Positions 44,845 through 55,754 of a DNA stretch of 64,000 bases are shown here, piece by piece (within the stretch, counting starts at the first letter, position 1; each line of letters starts with the position of its first letter). The translations under genes and the position numbers were made by a program. Below the pieces are notes generated by a model, which saw only the letters and a list, made by a program, of their open reading frames with translations, had not been told where the DNA came from and did not search any database. The stretch spans positions 3,752,001 through 3,816,000 of the forward strand of contig NC_002678.2 of NCBI RefSeq assembly GCF_000009625.1, in the 5' to 3' direction. Origin of the DNA: Mesorhizobium japonicum MAFF 303099. Its GTDB lineage: Bacteria; Pseudomonadota; Alphaproteobacteria; Rhizobiales; Rhizobiaceae.

Positions 44845-45900
44845 ATGGCTCAACCTCTTCGCGTCGTCGTCGCCGGGCTCGGCAATATGGGCCGCAGCCA
44901 TGCGCTGGCCTATCACACCAATCCTGGCTTCGAGATCGCCGCCCTCATCAACCGCTCCGACGTGCCGCTGCCCGACGGGCTGTCCGGCTATGGCATCAGC
45001 CGGTCCTTCGACGAGGCGCTGCGCGAGGAAAAGCCCGACGTCGCCTGCATCGCCACCTATTCCGACAGCCATGCCGACTATGCGGTCAGGGCCTTCGAGG
45101 CCGGCTGCCACGTCTTTGTCGAAAAGCCGCTGGCAACGACGGTGGCCGACGCAAAACGCGTTGTCGCGGCCGCCAAGGCCAACGGCAAAAAGCTGGTGAT
45201 CGGCTATATCTTGCGCCACCACCCGTCCTGGATCCGGCTGATCGCCGAGGCGCGCAAGCTCGGCGGCCCCTATGTCTTCCGCATGAACCTCAACCAGCAA
45301 TCCTCCGGCCATACCTGGGAGACGCACAAGCAATTGATGCAGACGACGTCGCCGATCGTCGACTGCGGCGTCCACTATCTCGACGTTATGCTGCAGATCA
45401 CCGACGCCAGGCCGGTCGAGGTGCGCGGCATGGGCGTGCGGTTGACGCAGGAGGTTGCGCCCTCGATGTACAATTACGGCCACCTGCAGGTGCTGTTCGA
45501 TGACGGCTCGGTCGGCTGGTATGAAGCCGGCTGGGGTCCGATGATTTCCGAAACCGCCTTCTTCGTGAAGGACGTCATTTCGCCGAATGGCTGCGTGTCG
45601 ATTGTCATGAAGGAAGGTATCAAATCCGACGACATCGACACCCACACCAAGACCTCGACCATCCGCCTCCACAGTGCGGCGACCGGCCCGGATGGCAAGT
45701 TCGTCAAGGCGGACGAGATGCTGTCCATGGCAGGCGAACCTGGCCACCAGGACCTCTGCGACCTCGAACAGGCCTTCGTGTTGAAGGCGGTCCGCGAGGA
45801 CCTGGATCTCACTCGCCACATGGACGACGCGGTCAAGTCGCTCGCCGTCTGCCTTGCCGCCGACGAGAGTGTGCGCAGCGGCGCAGCCGTCAAACTCTAA
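44845..45900 (+). CDS. Gfo/Idh/MocA-family oxidoreductase
   Basis: 351 residues. NAD(P)-binding motif [15 protein letters not shown] at the N-terminus, then [18 protein letters not shown] with the conserved E-K-P near residue 93, and the C-terminal sheet domain with [12 protein letters not shown] (usual H-x-x-D-x-x position). These enzymes oxidise or epimerise sugars or sugar derivatives. Coupled to the ABC genes, it probably acts on the imported amino sugar before or after phosphorylation (inference). In S. meliloti a similar gene stands in the matching operon as I recall it. Confidence 0.88.
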   Translation: MAQPLRVVVAGLGNMGRSHALAYHTNPGFEIAALINRSDVPLPDGLSGYGISRSFDEALREEKPDVACIATYSDSHADYAVRAFEAGCHVFVEKPLATTVADAKRVVAAAKANGKKLVIGYILRHHPSWIRLIAEARKLGGPYVFRMNLNQQSSGHTWETHKQLMQTTSPIVDCGVHYLDVMLQITDARPVEVRGMGVRLTQEVAPSMYNYGHLQVLFDDGSVGWYEAGWGPMISETAFFVKDVISPNGCVSIVMKEGIKSDDIDTHTKTSTIRLHSAATGPDGKFVKADEMLSMAGEPGHQDLCDLEQAFVLKAVREDLDLTRHMDDAVKSLAVCLAADESVRSGAAVKL

Positions 45901-45916
45901 AGCTAGGAACAATATT

Positions 45917-46915
<999 letters not shown>

Positions 46916-46952
46916 GGCAAGGTTGACGCCGCCCCTCATCCGCCTGCCGGTA

Positions 46953-46982
46953 CCTTCTCCCCGTATAGTGACGGGGAGAAGG
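46953..46982. terminator. bidirectional palindrome between convergent genes
   Basis: A perfect 12-bp stem CCTTCTCCCCGT/ACGGGGAGAAGG around ATAGTG. It lies between the ATPase gene (plus) and the FAH-family gene (minus). There is no long T run, so it may be a dispersed intergenic palindrome used as a terminator. Confidence 0.7.
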
Positions 46983-46994
46983 AAAAGCTAACCG

Positions 46995-47840
46995 CTACAC
47001 GTCAGCCTTGAACGTCTGCTTCTGCTGGCCGAGGCCCTCGATGCCCAGTTCCACCACATCGCCGGCCCTGAGGAATACTGGCGGCTTCATGCCGAGGCCC
47101 ACGCCGGGCGGGGTGCCTGTCGAAATAATGTCGCCGGGGTGCAGCGACATGAACTGGCTGAGATAGGACACCAGATATTTGACGCCGTAGACCATGGTCT
47201 TGGTCGAGCCGTTCTGCATGGTCTTGCCGTTGACGGTCAGCCACATCTTCAGGTTCTGCGGGTCGGCGACTTCGTCCTTGGTCACCAGCCACGGGCCGGT
47301 CGGGCCAAACGTGTCGCAGCTCTTGCCCTTGGTCCACTGGCCTTGCCGCTCCGCCTGGAAGGCGCGCTCGGAGACGTCATGCGCAACGGCATAGCCGGCG
47401 ACATAATCCAGCGCGTCGGCTTCGCTGACATACTTTGCCGTCTTGCCGATGACCACTGCGAGCTCGACTTCCCAGTCGGTCTTTTCGGAACCGCGCGGGA
47501 TCAGCACGTCGTCGTCCGGGCCGACAATGGCCGAGCTCGCCTTCATGAAGATGATCGGCTCCGGCGGCACGGTGGCACCGGTTTCGGCGGCGTGGTCGGA
47601 GTAGTTGAGGCCGATGCAGATGAATTTTCCGGTGCCGGCGACGCAGGCGCCGAGGCGAGGCTTGCCGGAAACCGCCGGCAGCGACTTCGGATCAAGCTTG
47701 CCCAGCATCTCCAGCGAGGCCGGATGAAGCGTGGTGCCGGCAATGTCGGCGACATGGGCGGAGAGATCGCGGATCGTTCCATCCGCATCGAGCAGGCCGG
47801 GACGTTCGCTCCCCACCTCGCCATAGCGCAGCAGTTTCAT
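46995..47840 (-). CDS. fumarylacetoacetate hydrolase-family protein
   Basis: 281 residues. N-terminal MKLLRYGEVGSERPGLLD and the C-terminal catalytic domain with IICIGLNYSDHA-type start (ICIGLNYSDHAAETG), PPEPIIFMKASSAIVGP, EVELAVVIGKTAKYV (metal-binding Glu pair) and STGTPPGVGLGMKPP. Members include ureidoglycolate lyase and 2,4-diketo-3-deoxy-L-fuconate hydrolase. With the SDR next to it the second role is likelier (inference). It follows the SDR on the minus strand after 192 bases. Confidence 0.88.
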   Translation of the reverse strand: MKLLRYGEVGSERPGLLDADGTIRDLSAHVADIAGTTLHPASLEMLGKLDPKSLPAVSGKPRLGACVAGTGKFICIGLNYSDHAAETGATVPPEPIIFMKASSAIVGPDDDVLIPRGSEKTDWEVELAVVIGKTAKYVSEADALDYVAGYAVAHDVSERAFQAERQGQWTKGKSCDTFGPTGPWLVTKDEVADPQNLKMWLTVNGKTMQNGSTKTMVYGVKYLVSYLSQFMSLHPGDIISTGTPPGVGLGMKPPVFLRAGDVVELGIEGLGQQKQTFKADV

Positions 47841-48032
47841 CTAAATCCTTCTCCTGGTTGCGGCCTCGCGGCCTCTTGCAAACTCTCCGTCGAGACGATG
47901 GCTCCCCGAGGAGCCGGGCGGACCGTACCCATCGACCTGATCCCGGGCAAGCGCCGACAGCTGTCGGGCGGGCCGGCGCGCGGGATTTTCAGACTTCCTG
48001 ATCCAGCGCAAACGTTGGGGCGGAGCCCGATC

Positions 48033-48764
48033 TCAGATCGACCAGCCGCCGTCGATATTATAGGCCTGCCCGGACGTGTAGGTCGCGCCGGCCAGATAGA
48101 CCGCGAGATCGGCGATTTCCTCAGGCGTGCCGAGCCGGCCCATTGGCTGGCGGGCGATGAAGGCGGCGCGGGCGGCTTCGTAGTCGCCTTGCGCATGCAT
48201 GCGGTCCTGCAGCGACGGGCTTTCGACCGTGCCGGGGCAGATGGCGTTGCAGCGTATGCCCTTGCCGACATAGTCGGCGGCAATCGCCTTGGTCAGGCCG
48301 ATGACGGCGGCCTTGGTGACGCCATAGGCGAAGCGGTTCGGCACGCCTTTGCCGGCGCCGGCGACGGAAGACATGTTGACGATCGATCCGTCGCCTCGTT
48401 CCAGCATGCCGGGCAGCACGGCCCTGATGGTGCGGATCATGGCGCGGACATTGAGGTTGAAGGCGAAATCGAGATCGCCATCCTTCATCTCCAGGATCGA
48501 GCCGGAATGGACGAAGCCGGCGCAGTTGAACAGCACGTCGACGCGGCCGATCTCGGCGAAGGTGGTGTTGACGGCCTCGTCGTTGAGCACATCCAGCTTG
48601 CGGGTCTTGATCCCTGGCGTCTTGGCGAGTTCGGCGAGAAGCGTCTCGTTGATGTCGGTGGCGTGGACGGTGGCTCCAGTCTTGGCGAAGGCCAGCGCGC
48701 TCGCCTTGCCGATGCCTTGCGCCGCCGCCGTGATGACAACGACCTTGCCTGCCAGATCCGCCAT
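48033..48764 (-). CDS. SDR-family dehydrogenase, 2-keto-3-deoxy-L-fuconate dehydrogenase-like
   Basis: 243 residues from ATG 48764 behind GAGGAAAG. Classical SDR: VVITAAAQGIGKASALAFA (note TAAAQGIG in place of TGxxxGIG), DVLFNCAGF, SSVAGAGKGVPNRFAYGVTKAA with catalytic Ser, Tyr and Lys. ITAAAQGIG starts are typical of UcpA and of the 2-keto-3-deoxyfuconate dehydrogenases near FAH-type hydrolases. It would oxidise a deoxy sugar acid to the diketo acid split by the FAH protein. No dehydratase or mutarotase is seen close by. Confidence 0.83.
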   Translation of the reverse strand: MADLAGKVVVITAAAQGIGKASALAFAKTGATVHATDINETLLAELAKTPGIKTRKLDVLNDEAVNTTFAEIGRVDVLFNCAGFVHSGSILEMKDGDLDFAFNLNVRAMIRTIRAVLPGMLERGDGSIVNMSSVAGAGKGVPNRFAYGVTKAAVIGLTKAIAADYVGKGIRCNAICPGTVESPSLQDRMHAQGDYEAARAAFIARQPMGRLGTPEEIADLAVYLAGATYTSGQAYNIDGGWSI

Positions 48765-48953
48765 GCTTCTTTCCTCGCCTGCTTGGGTCAACTGCCTTTA
48801 TCGGCGGCCGGCCAAGGCGTCATGTGCCAGTCAGGCTCGATTGTGCGGCCTGTGTCGCAGCCAGTTCACTGATAAAGATGTTTTTTCTCGTTAAAGAACA
48901 TATGCCCGGGCGTCAAGCCCGAACACGATCACCATTGCGACAGGCCGGAAATG

Positions 48954-51326
48954 TCAGTCGCCGTAAGGCACCCAGACATTCTTGACCTCGACGGCGCGGC
49001 GCAGGAAAGCATCGCCGGCCGCCTCGTCGGAAGCCCAGTCGAGGCTGCGGCCATTGCCGCTCCAGACGCGCTTGAGGTTGCCGATGGACTCGGCTTCCGC
49101 CCTGGCGCAGGTCTCGGCATCGGCGAACACCCAGAGCCCGTCGACATCGTCATGCTTGGCCAGCACGCCGGCAAGTTCGGCGCTGCGGCCGGTGACGATG
49201 TTGATGGCGCCGGCCGGGACGTCGGAATATTCGATGACCTGATAGAGATCGGTGGCGAGCAGCGGATAGCGTTCCGAAGGCACCGCGACCACCGTATTGC
49301 CCATGGCCAGCGCCGGCGCGACCAGCGAGATCAGGCCGAGCAGCGGTGAGGCATCCGGCGCGACGATGCCGACGACGCCGACCGGCTCATGCAGCGCCAG
49401 CGTCACGGCGCGGGCTGGCGGCTGGTGCACGCGCCCTTCGAACTTGTCGGCAAGGCCGGCATAGAGGAACAGCCGTTCGATCGACTGGTCGACCTCTTCG
49501 CGCGCGGCCTTGGGCGTCGCCCCGGTCAGTTCGGTGAGACGCGCGGCAAACTCCCCCGCGCGGCCGGAAAGGTTCTCGGCCAGATAATAAAGCACCTGGG
49601 AGCGGTTATAGGCGGTCGCCTCGGGCCAACCCTTGCAGGCGCGGGCGGCGGAAACGGCGTCACGGATGTCCTTGCGGTTGCCAAAGCCGACTTCGCCGGC
49701 CAGCTTGCCCTTGGCGGTGGCGACGGCCAGTGAATAATTGCCGTCCGGCCGCACCTGCTTGCCGCCGATGAACAGTTTTGCGGTGCGGTCGATGGCCGCG
49801 CCGTCAGCCTGCTCGACCGGTTGCGCCGAAACCGCCGCCGGCTTGATGACCGGTCCGAGCGGCAGTTTTGCCGTGAGATATTCGAACATGCCTTCGCGCC
49901 CGCCCTCGCGGCCGAAGCCGCTTTCGCGGTAGCCGCCAAAACCGCAGGCGGCGTCGAACATGTTGGTGCCGTTGACCCAGACCACGCCGGCCTTCAATTG
50001 CGGCGCCACGTGCAAGGCGAGGTTGACGTTCTCGCTCCACACGCTCGCCGCGAGCCCATAGCGCGTGTTGTTGGCAAGCTCGATCGCTTCCTCGGTGTTG
50101 CGGAAGGTCATAGTCGCCAGAACCGGGCCAAACACCTCTTCCTGCGCCAGGATATTAGCCGGCGAAACACCGGTGGCGAGTGTCGGCAGATGATAGTAGC
50201 CGGAAGACGGCAGCGCTGCATCCGGCTGCCAGCAGACGGCGCCTTGCTTCGCGCCTTCGGCGACCAGGCCCTTGACGCGGTCGAGCTGGGTCAGATCGAC
50301 CAACGGGCCGATATCGGTGTTCTTGTCGAGCGGGCTGCCGACGCGCAGCCGGCTCATCCGCGTCTTGACCTTGGCGATCAAAGCCTCGGCGATGCCTTCC
50401 TGCACCAGGAGCCGCGAACCGGCGCAGCAGACCTGGCCCTGGTTGAACCAGATGCCGTCGACCAGGCCTTCGACCGCGCTGTCGAGATCGGCATCCTCGA
50501 AGACGATGAAGGCCGATTTGCCGCCGAGCTCCAGCGACAGTTTTTTGCCCGATCCGGCGGTGGCTTTCCTGATGATCTTGCCGACTTCGGACGAGCCGGT
50601 GAAGGCGATCTTCTGGATGCCGGGATGGTTGACGATGGCCGCGCCCGCTTCCGGTCCGCCCTGCACGATGTTGACGACGCCCTTCGGTACGCCGGCGCGC
50701 TCGCAGATTTCGGCGAACAGGATGGCGGTCAGCGGCGTGAATTCGGCCGGCTTCAGCACCACCGTGCAGCCGGCGGCCAGCGCCGGCGCGATCTTCCAGG
50801 CCAGCATCAGCAGCGGGAAATTCCACGGGATGATCTGGCCGACGACGCCGACGCCCTTGTGACCGGGAAAATCCCTGTCCAGCGCCTGCGCCCAGCCGGC
50901 GTGATGGATGAAATGGCGGATGGCGAGCGGCACGTCGATGTCGCGGCTTTCGCGGATCGGCTTGCCATTGTCGATCGACTCCAGCACCGCGAACAGGCGC
51001 TGATGCCGCTGCATGGCGCGGCCAATGGCGTAGAGCACCTTTGCCCTGGCGTAGCCTGAACTGGCGCTCCATTTCGGCAATGCCTTGGTGGCCGCCGCAA
51101 CCGCCGCGTCGATATCGGCGGCACTGGCGTCGGAGACCTTGGCCAGCAGCTTGCCGGAAGACGGCTCGCTGGTGTCGAAGGTCTTGCCGCCGGAAGCGGC
51201 CTTCCAGGCACCGTCGATGAACAGCGCCTTGCCGAAATCGCGCGCGGCAAGCCACGCATCGGCCTCGTTGCGGGCTTCCGGCGCCGGGCCGTATTCCATG
51301 GCGTGATAGCGGTCGAGAATATTCAT
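48954..51326 (-). CDS. two-domain aldehyde dehydrogenase (ALDH16-like)
   Basis: 790 residues, about 1.6 times a normal aldehyde dehydrogenase. The N-terminal ALDH domain (about 35-500) is complete: IPWNFPLLMLAWK, GSSEVGK, LELGGKSAFIV (catalytic Glu region), GQVCCAGSRLLV (catalytic Cys) and EEVFGPVLA. After a linker the second domain (about 530-770) has EVGFGNRKDIRDAVSAA and VAPDASPLLGLISLVAPALAMGNTVV but no catalytic Cys region, as in the pseudodomain of ALDH16. Activity should reside in the first domain. It lies after deoC on the minus strand, so it may oxidise the acetaldehyde from DeoC or another aldehyde (inference). Confidence 0.87.
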   Translation of the reverse strand: MNILDRYHAMEYGPAPEARNEADAWLAARDFGKALFIDGAWKAASGGKTFDTSEPSSGKLLAKVSDASAADIDAAVAAATKALPKWSASSGYARAKVLYAIGRAMQRHQRLFAVLESIDNGKPIRESRDIDVPLAIRHFIHHAGWAQALDRDFPGHKGVGVVGQIIPWNFPLLMLAWKIAPALAAGCTVVLKPAEFTPLTAILFAEICERAGVPKGVVNIVQGGPEAGAAIVNHPGIQKIAFTGSSEVGKIIRKATAGSGKKLSLELGGKSAFIVFEDADLDSAVEGLVDGIWFNQGQVCCAGSRLLVQEGIAEALIAKVKTRMSRLRVGSPLDKNTDIGPLVDLTQLDRVKGLVAEGAKQGAVCWQPDAALPSSGYYHLPTLATGVSPANILAQEEVFGPVLATMTFRNTEEAIELANNTRYGLAASVWSENVNLALHVAPQLKAGVVWVNGTNMFDAACGFGGYRESGFGREGGREGMFEYLTAKLPLGPVIKPAAVSAQPVEQADGAAIDRTAKLFIGGKQVRPDGNYSLAVATAKGKLAGEVGFGNRKDIRDAVSAARACKGWPEATAYNRSQVLYYLAENLSGRAGEFAARLTELTGATPKAAREEVDQSIERLFLYAGLADKFEGRVHQPPARAVTLALHEPVGVVGIVAPDASPLLGLISLVAPALAMGNTVVAVPSERYPLLATDLYQVIEYSDVPAGAINIVTGRSAELAGVLAKHDDVDGLWVFADAETCARAEAESIGNLKRVWSGNGRSLDWASDEAAGDAFLRRAVEVKNVWVPYGD

Positions 51327-51339
51327 GGGGTGCCTCCTT

Positions 51340-51392
51340 CACCCTTCCCCTTCGCGGGGAGGGTCGATCGGCCAGGCCGATCGGGGTGGGTG
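51340..51392. repeat. nested palindromes between aldehyde dehydrogenase and deoC
   Basis: CACCC at 51340 pairs with GGGTG at 51388, enclosing CCTTCCCC/GGGGAGG and a perfect GATCGGCC/GGCCGATC palindrome. The clover-leaf form and composition match dispersed rhizobial repeats. It begins 13 bases before the aldehyde dehydrogenase start codon on the minus strand, in its leader. Confidence 0.65.
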
Positions 51393-51393
51393 C

Positions 51394-52440
51394 TCAAGCC
51401 ATTGCGTGGCGGTGATTGGCCGAATAGTGCCCGGTCAGATGATGCTCGAGCTGCCGTTCGATATCGGTCAAAAGGCTCGACGCGCCGAAGCGGAATAGCT
51501 CCGGTTCCAGCCATGGCCGGCCGAGCTCTTCCTTCATCAGCACCAGCCAGTCGAGTGAGGCCTTGGCCGTGGATATGCCGCCGGCCGGCTTGAAGCCGAT
51601 GAGATAACCGGTTTCCTCGAAATAGGCCCTGATGGCGCGCACCATGGCGAGGCCAACGGGCAACGTCGCGTTGACGCTTTCCTTGCCGGTCGAGGTCTTG
51701 ATGAAATCGGCGCCCGCCATCATCGCCACCATCGAGGCCAGCATGACGTTGCGCAAAGTGGCGAGGTCGCCGGTGCCCAGAATGACCTTCAGATGCGCGT
51801 CGCCGCAGGCAGCGCGCATCGAGACGATCTCGTTGTAGAGCTCCCGCCACTTGGCGCCGAACACCAGCCCGCGCGGAATGACGACGTCGATCTCGTCGGC
51901 GCCGTCGCGCACCGAAGCCTCGATCTCCTGCAGCCGGGTCGACAGCGGCGCAAGCCCATGCGGAAAGGCGGTGGAGACGGCGGCGACGTGGATGCCGGTG
52001 CCGCGCACGGCATCGACGGCCGTGGCGACGAAGGGATGGTACACGCAGACGGCAGCCGGCCGGATGGTTTCACCCGCAATGCCGAGGCCTTCGACGATGT
52101 CGCGGCGGAACGGGTTGATCGCCTTGGCGCAGAGCCGGCGCACGCGCTCCTCGGTGTCGTTGGAGTTCAGCGTCGTCAGATCCATGCAGGCGACGGCGCG
52201 CAGCAGCCAGGCCGCCTGGTTGTCGGCCTTGATCGAACGCCGTTTGGTCAGGCTGGCGACGCGCCGTTCCAGCGCCGAACGGTTGACGCTGCGCACCGAT
52301 TCCATGAAGCCGAGGTCAAGCTTCATGCCGGGATTGCGCGCGATGCGATGGTCCAGCGGTACGGGGGTGTTGGCGGCGGCGCGGGCCGGCAGCGGCGTCA
52401 CCTTGGTGCCAAGATCGGCTTCGCGGATTGTGCTGCTCAT
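51394..52440 (-). CDS. deoC: deoxyribose-phosphate aldolase
   Basis: 348 residues from ATG 52440 (MSSTIREADLGTK); an ATG five codons upstream is possible. DeoC splits 2-deoxyribose 5-phosphate into glyceraldehyde 3-phosphate and acetaldehyde. Class I features: VCVYHPFV, VVIPRGLVFGAKW (Asp and Glu region), HLKVILGTGDL with the first Lys, ADFIKTSTGKE with the Schiff-base Lys near residue 243, and GFKPAGGISTAKASLDWL with the third Lys. The protein is longer than E. coli DeoC owing to an N-terminal extension. It precedes the ALDH16-like gene on the same strand. Confidence 0.92.
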   Translation of the reverse strand: MSSTIREADLGTKVTPLPARAAANTPVPLDHRIARNPGMKLDLGFMESVRSVNRSALERRVASLTKRRSIKADNQAAWLLRAVACMDLTTLNSNDTEERVRRLCAKAINPFRRDIVEGLGIAGETIRPAAVCVYHPFVATAVDAVRGTGIHVAAVSTAFPHGLAPLSTRLQEIEASVRDGADEIDVVIPRGLVFGAKWRELYNEIVSMRAACGDAHLKVILGTGDLATLRNVMLASMVAMMAGADFIKTSTGKESVNATLPVGLAMVRAIRAYFEETGYLIGFKPAGGISTAKASLDWLVLMKEELGRPWLEPELFRFGASSLLTDIERQLEHHLTGHYSANHRHAMA

Positions 52441-52620
52441 CTCCTGCCCTTTCATTCAGCGACTTGCGCTTATGTCTTGGTGCGCGTCGTTTCCCGACAA
52501 GATAGCCCGTGAAGCCACGCTTCACGAGTCCTCAAGCGAGGGATAGCTGAAAAAGGCCGCAAAAGCAGCTAGTTTTTGACCGCATGGTCAAAATGCAGGT
52601 CTGAGGTGTCGGCGTCCGCC

Positions 52621-53448
52621 TCAGCCGACGAAGGCGCGCTCGACGACGAAGGTCGCGGGATGGCTGAGCGAGCCTTCCTGGAAGCCGAGGCTTTCGGCGA
52701 GTTCCTTGACATCCTTGAGCATATGCATCGAGCCGCAGATCATGATGCGGTCCGTTTCCGGATTGAGCTTGTCGATGCCAAGGTCGGCGTAGAACTTGCC
52801 TGAACCGATCAGCGCGGTGATGCGGCCCATGCGGGCCGATTCTTCGCGGGTCGTCGAATTGTAGAGCGTGACGCGCCCGGTGGTCAGTTCGCCGATCAGC
52901 GGGTCGCTTTCCAGCGCCGCCACCAATTCCTGGCCGTAGGTCAGCTCGGCATTGTCGCGGCAGGTATGGGTCAGGATCAGCTGGTCGAATTTCTCATAGG
53001 TGTCGGGGTCGCGCAGCAGGCTGGCGAAGGGCGCGATGCCGGTGCCGGTCGAGATCATGAACAGCCGCTTGGCCGGGGTCAGCGCGTCGACCACCAGGGT
53101 CCCGGTCGACTTCTGGCGCATGATGACGGTGTCGCCGACCTGGATCTTCTGCAGTTCCGAGGTCAGCGGGCCGTCCGGCACCTTGATCGAGAAGAATTCC
53201 AGCTCTTCGTCCCAGGCCGGGCTTGCGACCGAATAGGCACGGAACACCGGCTTCTCGGCATTGGGCAGGCCGATCATGACGAATTCGCCGGAGCGGAAGC
53301 GCAGCGACTGCGGACGGGTGATGCGGAAAGAGAACAGCCGGTCGGTGTAGTGCTTCACCGAGACGACGGTTTCGGCATAGACATTGGCCGGTATAGGAAA
53401 CTGCAGCGGGCGGGCGCCGGCGGTGTTGAAGGCGGATGTGGTGTTCAT
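52621..53448 (-). CDS. fpr: ferredoxin-NADP+ reductase
   Basis: 275 residues from ATG 53448 (MNTTSAF); an ATG three codons upstream is possible. Bacterial FPR type: FAD-binding FRAYSVASPAWDEELEFFSIKV (R-x-Y-S) near residue 75, TGTLVVDALTPAKRLFMISTGTGIAPFASLLRD (NADP-binding Gly-rich loop) near 120-150, LTHTCRDNAELTYGQEL and MICGSMHMLKDV. It exchanges electrons between NADPH and ferredoxin or flavodoxin and is often part of the oxidative stress response. It stands alone, divergent from hyuA. Confidence 0.93.
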   Translation of the reverse strand: MNTTSAFNTAGARPLQFPIPANVYAETVVSVKHYTDRLFSFRITRPQSLRFRSGEFVMIGLPNAEKPVFRAYSVASPAWDEELEFFSIKVPDGPLTSELQKIQVGDTVIMRQKSTGTLVVDALTPAKRLFMISTGTGIAPFASLLRDPDTYEKFDQLILTHTCRDNAELTYGQELVAALESDPLIGELTTGRVTLYNSTTREESARMGRITALIGSGKFYADLGIDKLNPETDRIMICGSMHMLKDVKELAESLGFQEGSLSHPATFVVERAFVG

Positions 53449-53668
53449 CAAATCCAACTTTCTGGCCCAACCGGGGACGCGGGCGCCAAACCTTTTCCTG
53501 CGCGCCCGGACCGTTCAGGTCCCGGCGTGCTGTTCGCACACTCCAAAGCGGTAAGCTCTTGTGTCCGGAATTTATTAGTATACAAACGATATTTGCGTCA
53601 AGATACCGCCGCGAAACACCTTTCCAAACTGTGCCATATCCGTAGTCCCAGCATTTCGGGTTTCGACA

Positions 53669-55753
53669 ATGAAAGAGAATTTTTCGGTGCAGCCGCCGGA
53701 TTCCCTGGGCAGCGTCGCAGCCGGCATCGATGTCGGCGGGACCTTCACCGACCTGCTTCTGATCGACGGCAGAGACGGCGGCAAGGTGCATATCGCCAAG
53801 ACCCCGACGACGGTCGATAACCAGGCCTTCGGTGTGGTTTCGGCACTTGGTGCCACCGGATTTGCCATCGACGGCATCGACCTCATCGTGCATGGCACGA
53901 CCACTACCACCAATGCCGTGCTGGAGCGCCGGCTGGCCAGGACCGGCATGATCACCACGCGCGGCTTTCGCGACGTGATCGAGCTTGGCCGGCGCACGCG
54001 GCCGCAACCTTATGGCATGACCGGTACTTTCGTTCCCGTCATCCCGCGCAATCTCAGGCTCGAAGTGTCGGAGCGCGTCGAGGCTTCCGGTGCGGTGCGC
54101 ACGCCGCTCGACGAGGCCGAAATGCGCGAGGCGGTGACGGCGCTGATCGCCGCCGGCTGCGAATCCCTCGTCATCCATTTCCTGCATTCCTACGCCAACC
54201 CGGCGCATGAGCGGCGCGCCGCCGAGATTGCCGCCGAGCTCTGGCCGAACGGCTACATCACCACGGGCCATGCGCTGCTGTCGGAAGCGCGCGAATTCGA
54301 GCGTGGCGTCACAGCGTCGGTCAACGCCTCCGTGCAGCCGATTCTCGAACGCTATGTCGAGCGGCTGCGCAAGGAATTGGCCGCCAAAGGCTATGCCCGG
54401 GACTTCCTGATCATGAACGGCAATGGCGGCATGATCTCGGCCCGCTTCGTCACACGTGAATCGGCCAAGACGGTGATGTCCGGCCCGGCCTCCGGCGTCA
54501 TCGCCGCCGCCTATACGGGCAAACGCGCCGGCTTCGAAAACCTCGTCACCTACGACATGGGCGGCACCTCGACCGATGTGGCGCTGATCCGCAACGCCGA
54601 GCCGGCGGTCTCCAACGAGATCGAGATCGAATATGCCATGCCCATCCATGTGCCGATGGTGGCGGTGCACACGGTCGGCGCCGGCGGCGGCTCGATCGCC
54701 CGTGTCGACGCGGCCGGCCTGATCCAGATTGGTCCGGAAAGCGCCGGCGCCAATCCCGGCCCGATCTGCTATGGCCGCGGCGGCCTGGAGCCGACCATCA
54801 CCGACGCCAATCTGGTGCTCGGCCGGCTGGCGCCGAAGAAGCTGCTGGCCGTCGACAACCCGGTCACTGTGGAGCGCGTCACCGGCATTTTCGCGGACAA
54901 GATCGGCAAGGCGACTGGACTGTCCGGCGTCGAGGCAGCAGGTGCTGTGCTGAGGCTCGGCAACATGAAGATGGCCGGCGCCATCCGCATGGTCTCGGTG
55001 TCGCGAGGCCATGACCCGCGCGATTTCGCGCTGTTTGCTTTCGGCGGCGCCGGGCCGCTGCATGCGACCGCCCTGGCGCGCGAACTCGGCCTGCCCCGTG
55101 TGCTGGTGCCGGCGCGTCCAGGCATCACCAATGCGCTCGGCTGCGTCGTCGCCGATCTGCGTCATGACTTCGTCAACACCATCAACCAGCCGGTTGCCGT
55201 GCTCGACGAAACCCAGCTGCACCATGTATTGGAACGGCACCGAAACGAAGGCGAGCAGCTGATCGGCAAGGAAGCGGTGAAGCCCGAGACGATCCGCGTC
55301 ACCCACTCCGCCGACATGCAGTTTGTCGGCCAGACCCACATCATCAACGTGCCGCTGCCGTCCTCGACCGTGACCCGGCAGGAGTTGCAGGCGCTGTTCG
55401 AAAAGGCCTATTTCGCCCGCTTCAAGGTCGAGCTGCCGGAAATCCGCGCCAACCTGGTCAACCTCAACACCTCGGTCACCGGCGTGCGCCCGGCGATCGA
55501 CCTGTCGCGCCTGATCGACCCGGCCGGTCGCGCGAAAACGCTGGACGAGGCGCGGCGCGAGATCCGGCCGGTCTGGTATGCGGGCCAGTGGCACGACACG
55601 CCGGTATATGCACGCGAAAAATTGCCGCTCGATGCCGTCATCGAAGGCCCGGCGATCCTCGAACAGATGGACGCCACCACCGTGCTCGAACCCGGCGACC
55701 GCGCCCGGTCGGATGCCGACGGCAACATCATCATCGACATTGGCGAGGCCTGA
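53669..55753 (+). CDS. hydantoinase/oxoprolinase subunit A (HyuA-like)
   Basis: 694 residues. N-terminal ASKHA domain with AAGIDVGGTFTDLLLID and VVHGTTTTTNAVLERR-like IVHGTTTTTNAVLERRLA, then RTRPQPYGMTG, VMSGPASGVIAAA and VTYDMGGTSTDVALI (phosphate 2). Family covers N-methylhydantoinase (ATP-hydrolysing) subunit A, 5-oxoprolinase and acetone carboxylase beta. The partner HyuB gene starts one base after its stop. Substrate cannot be set; a cyclic amide such as N-methylhydantoin or 5-oxoproline is plausible. Confidence 0.88.
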   Translation: MKENFSVQPPDSLGSVAAGIDVGGTFTDLLLIDGRDGGKVHIAKTPTTVDNQAFGVVSALGATGFAIDGIDLIVHGTTTTTNAVLERRLARTGMITTRGFRDVIELGRRTRPQPYGMTGTFVPVIPRNLRLEVSERVEASGAVRTPLDEAEMREAVTALIAAGCESLVIHFLHSYANPAHERRAAEIAAELWPNGYITTGHALLSEAREFERGVTASVNASVQPILERYVERLRKELAAKGYARDFLIMNGNGGMISARFVTRESAKTVMSGPASGVIAAAYTGKRAGFENLVTYDMGGTSTDVALIRNAEPAVSNEIEIEYAMPIHVPMVAVHTVGAGGGSIARVDAAGLIQIGPESAGANPGPICYGRGGLEPTITDANLVLGRLAPKKLLAVDNPVTVERVTGIFADKIGKATGLSGVEAAGAVLRLGNMKMAGAIRMVSVSRGHDPRDFALFAFGGAGPLHATALARELGLPRVLVPARPGITNALGCVVADLRHDFVNTINQPVAVLDETQLHHVLERHRNEGEQLIGKEAVKPETIRVTHSADMQFVGQTHIINVPLPSSTVTRQELQALFEKAYFARFKVELPEIRANLVNLNTSVTGVRPAIDLSRLIDPAGRAKTLDEARREIRPVWYAGQWHDTPVYAREKLPLDAVIEGPAILEQMDATTVLEPGDRARSDADGNIIIDIGEA

Positions 55754-55754
55754 T

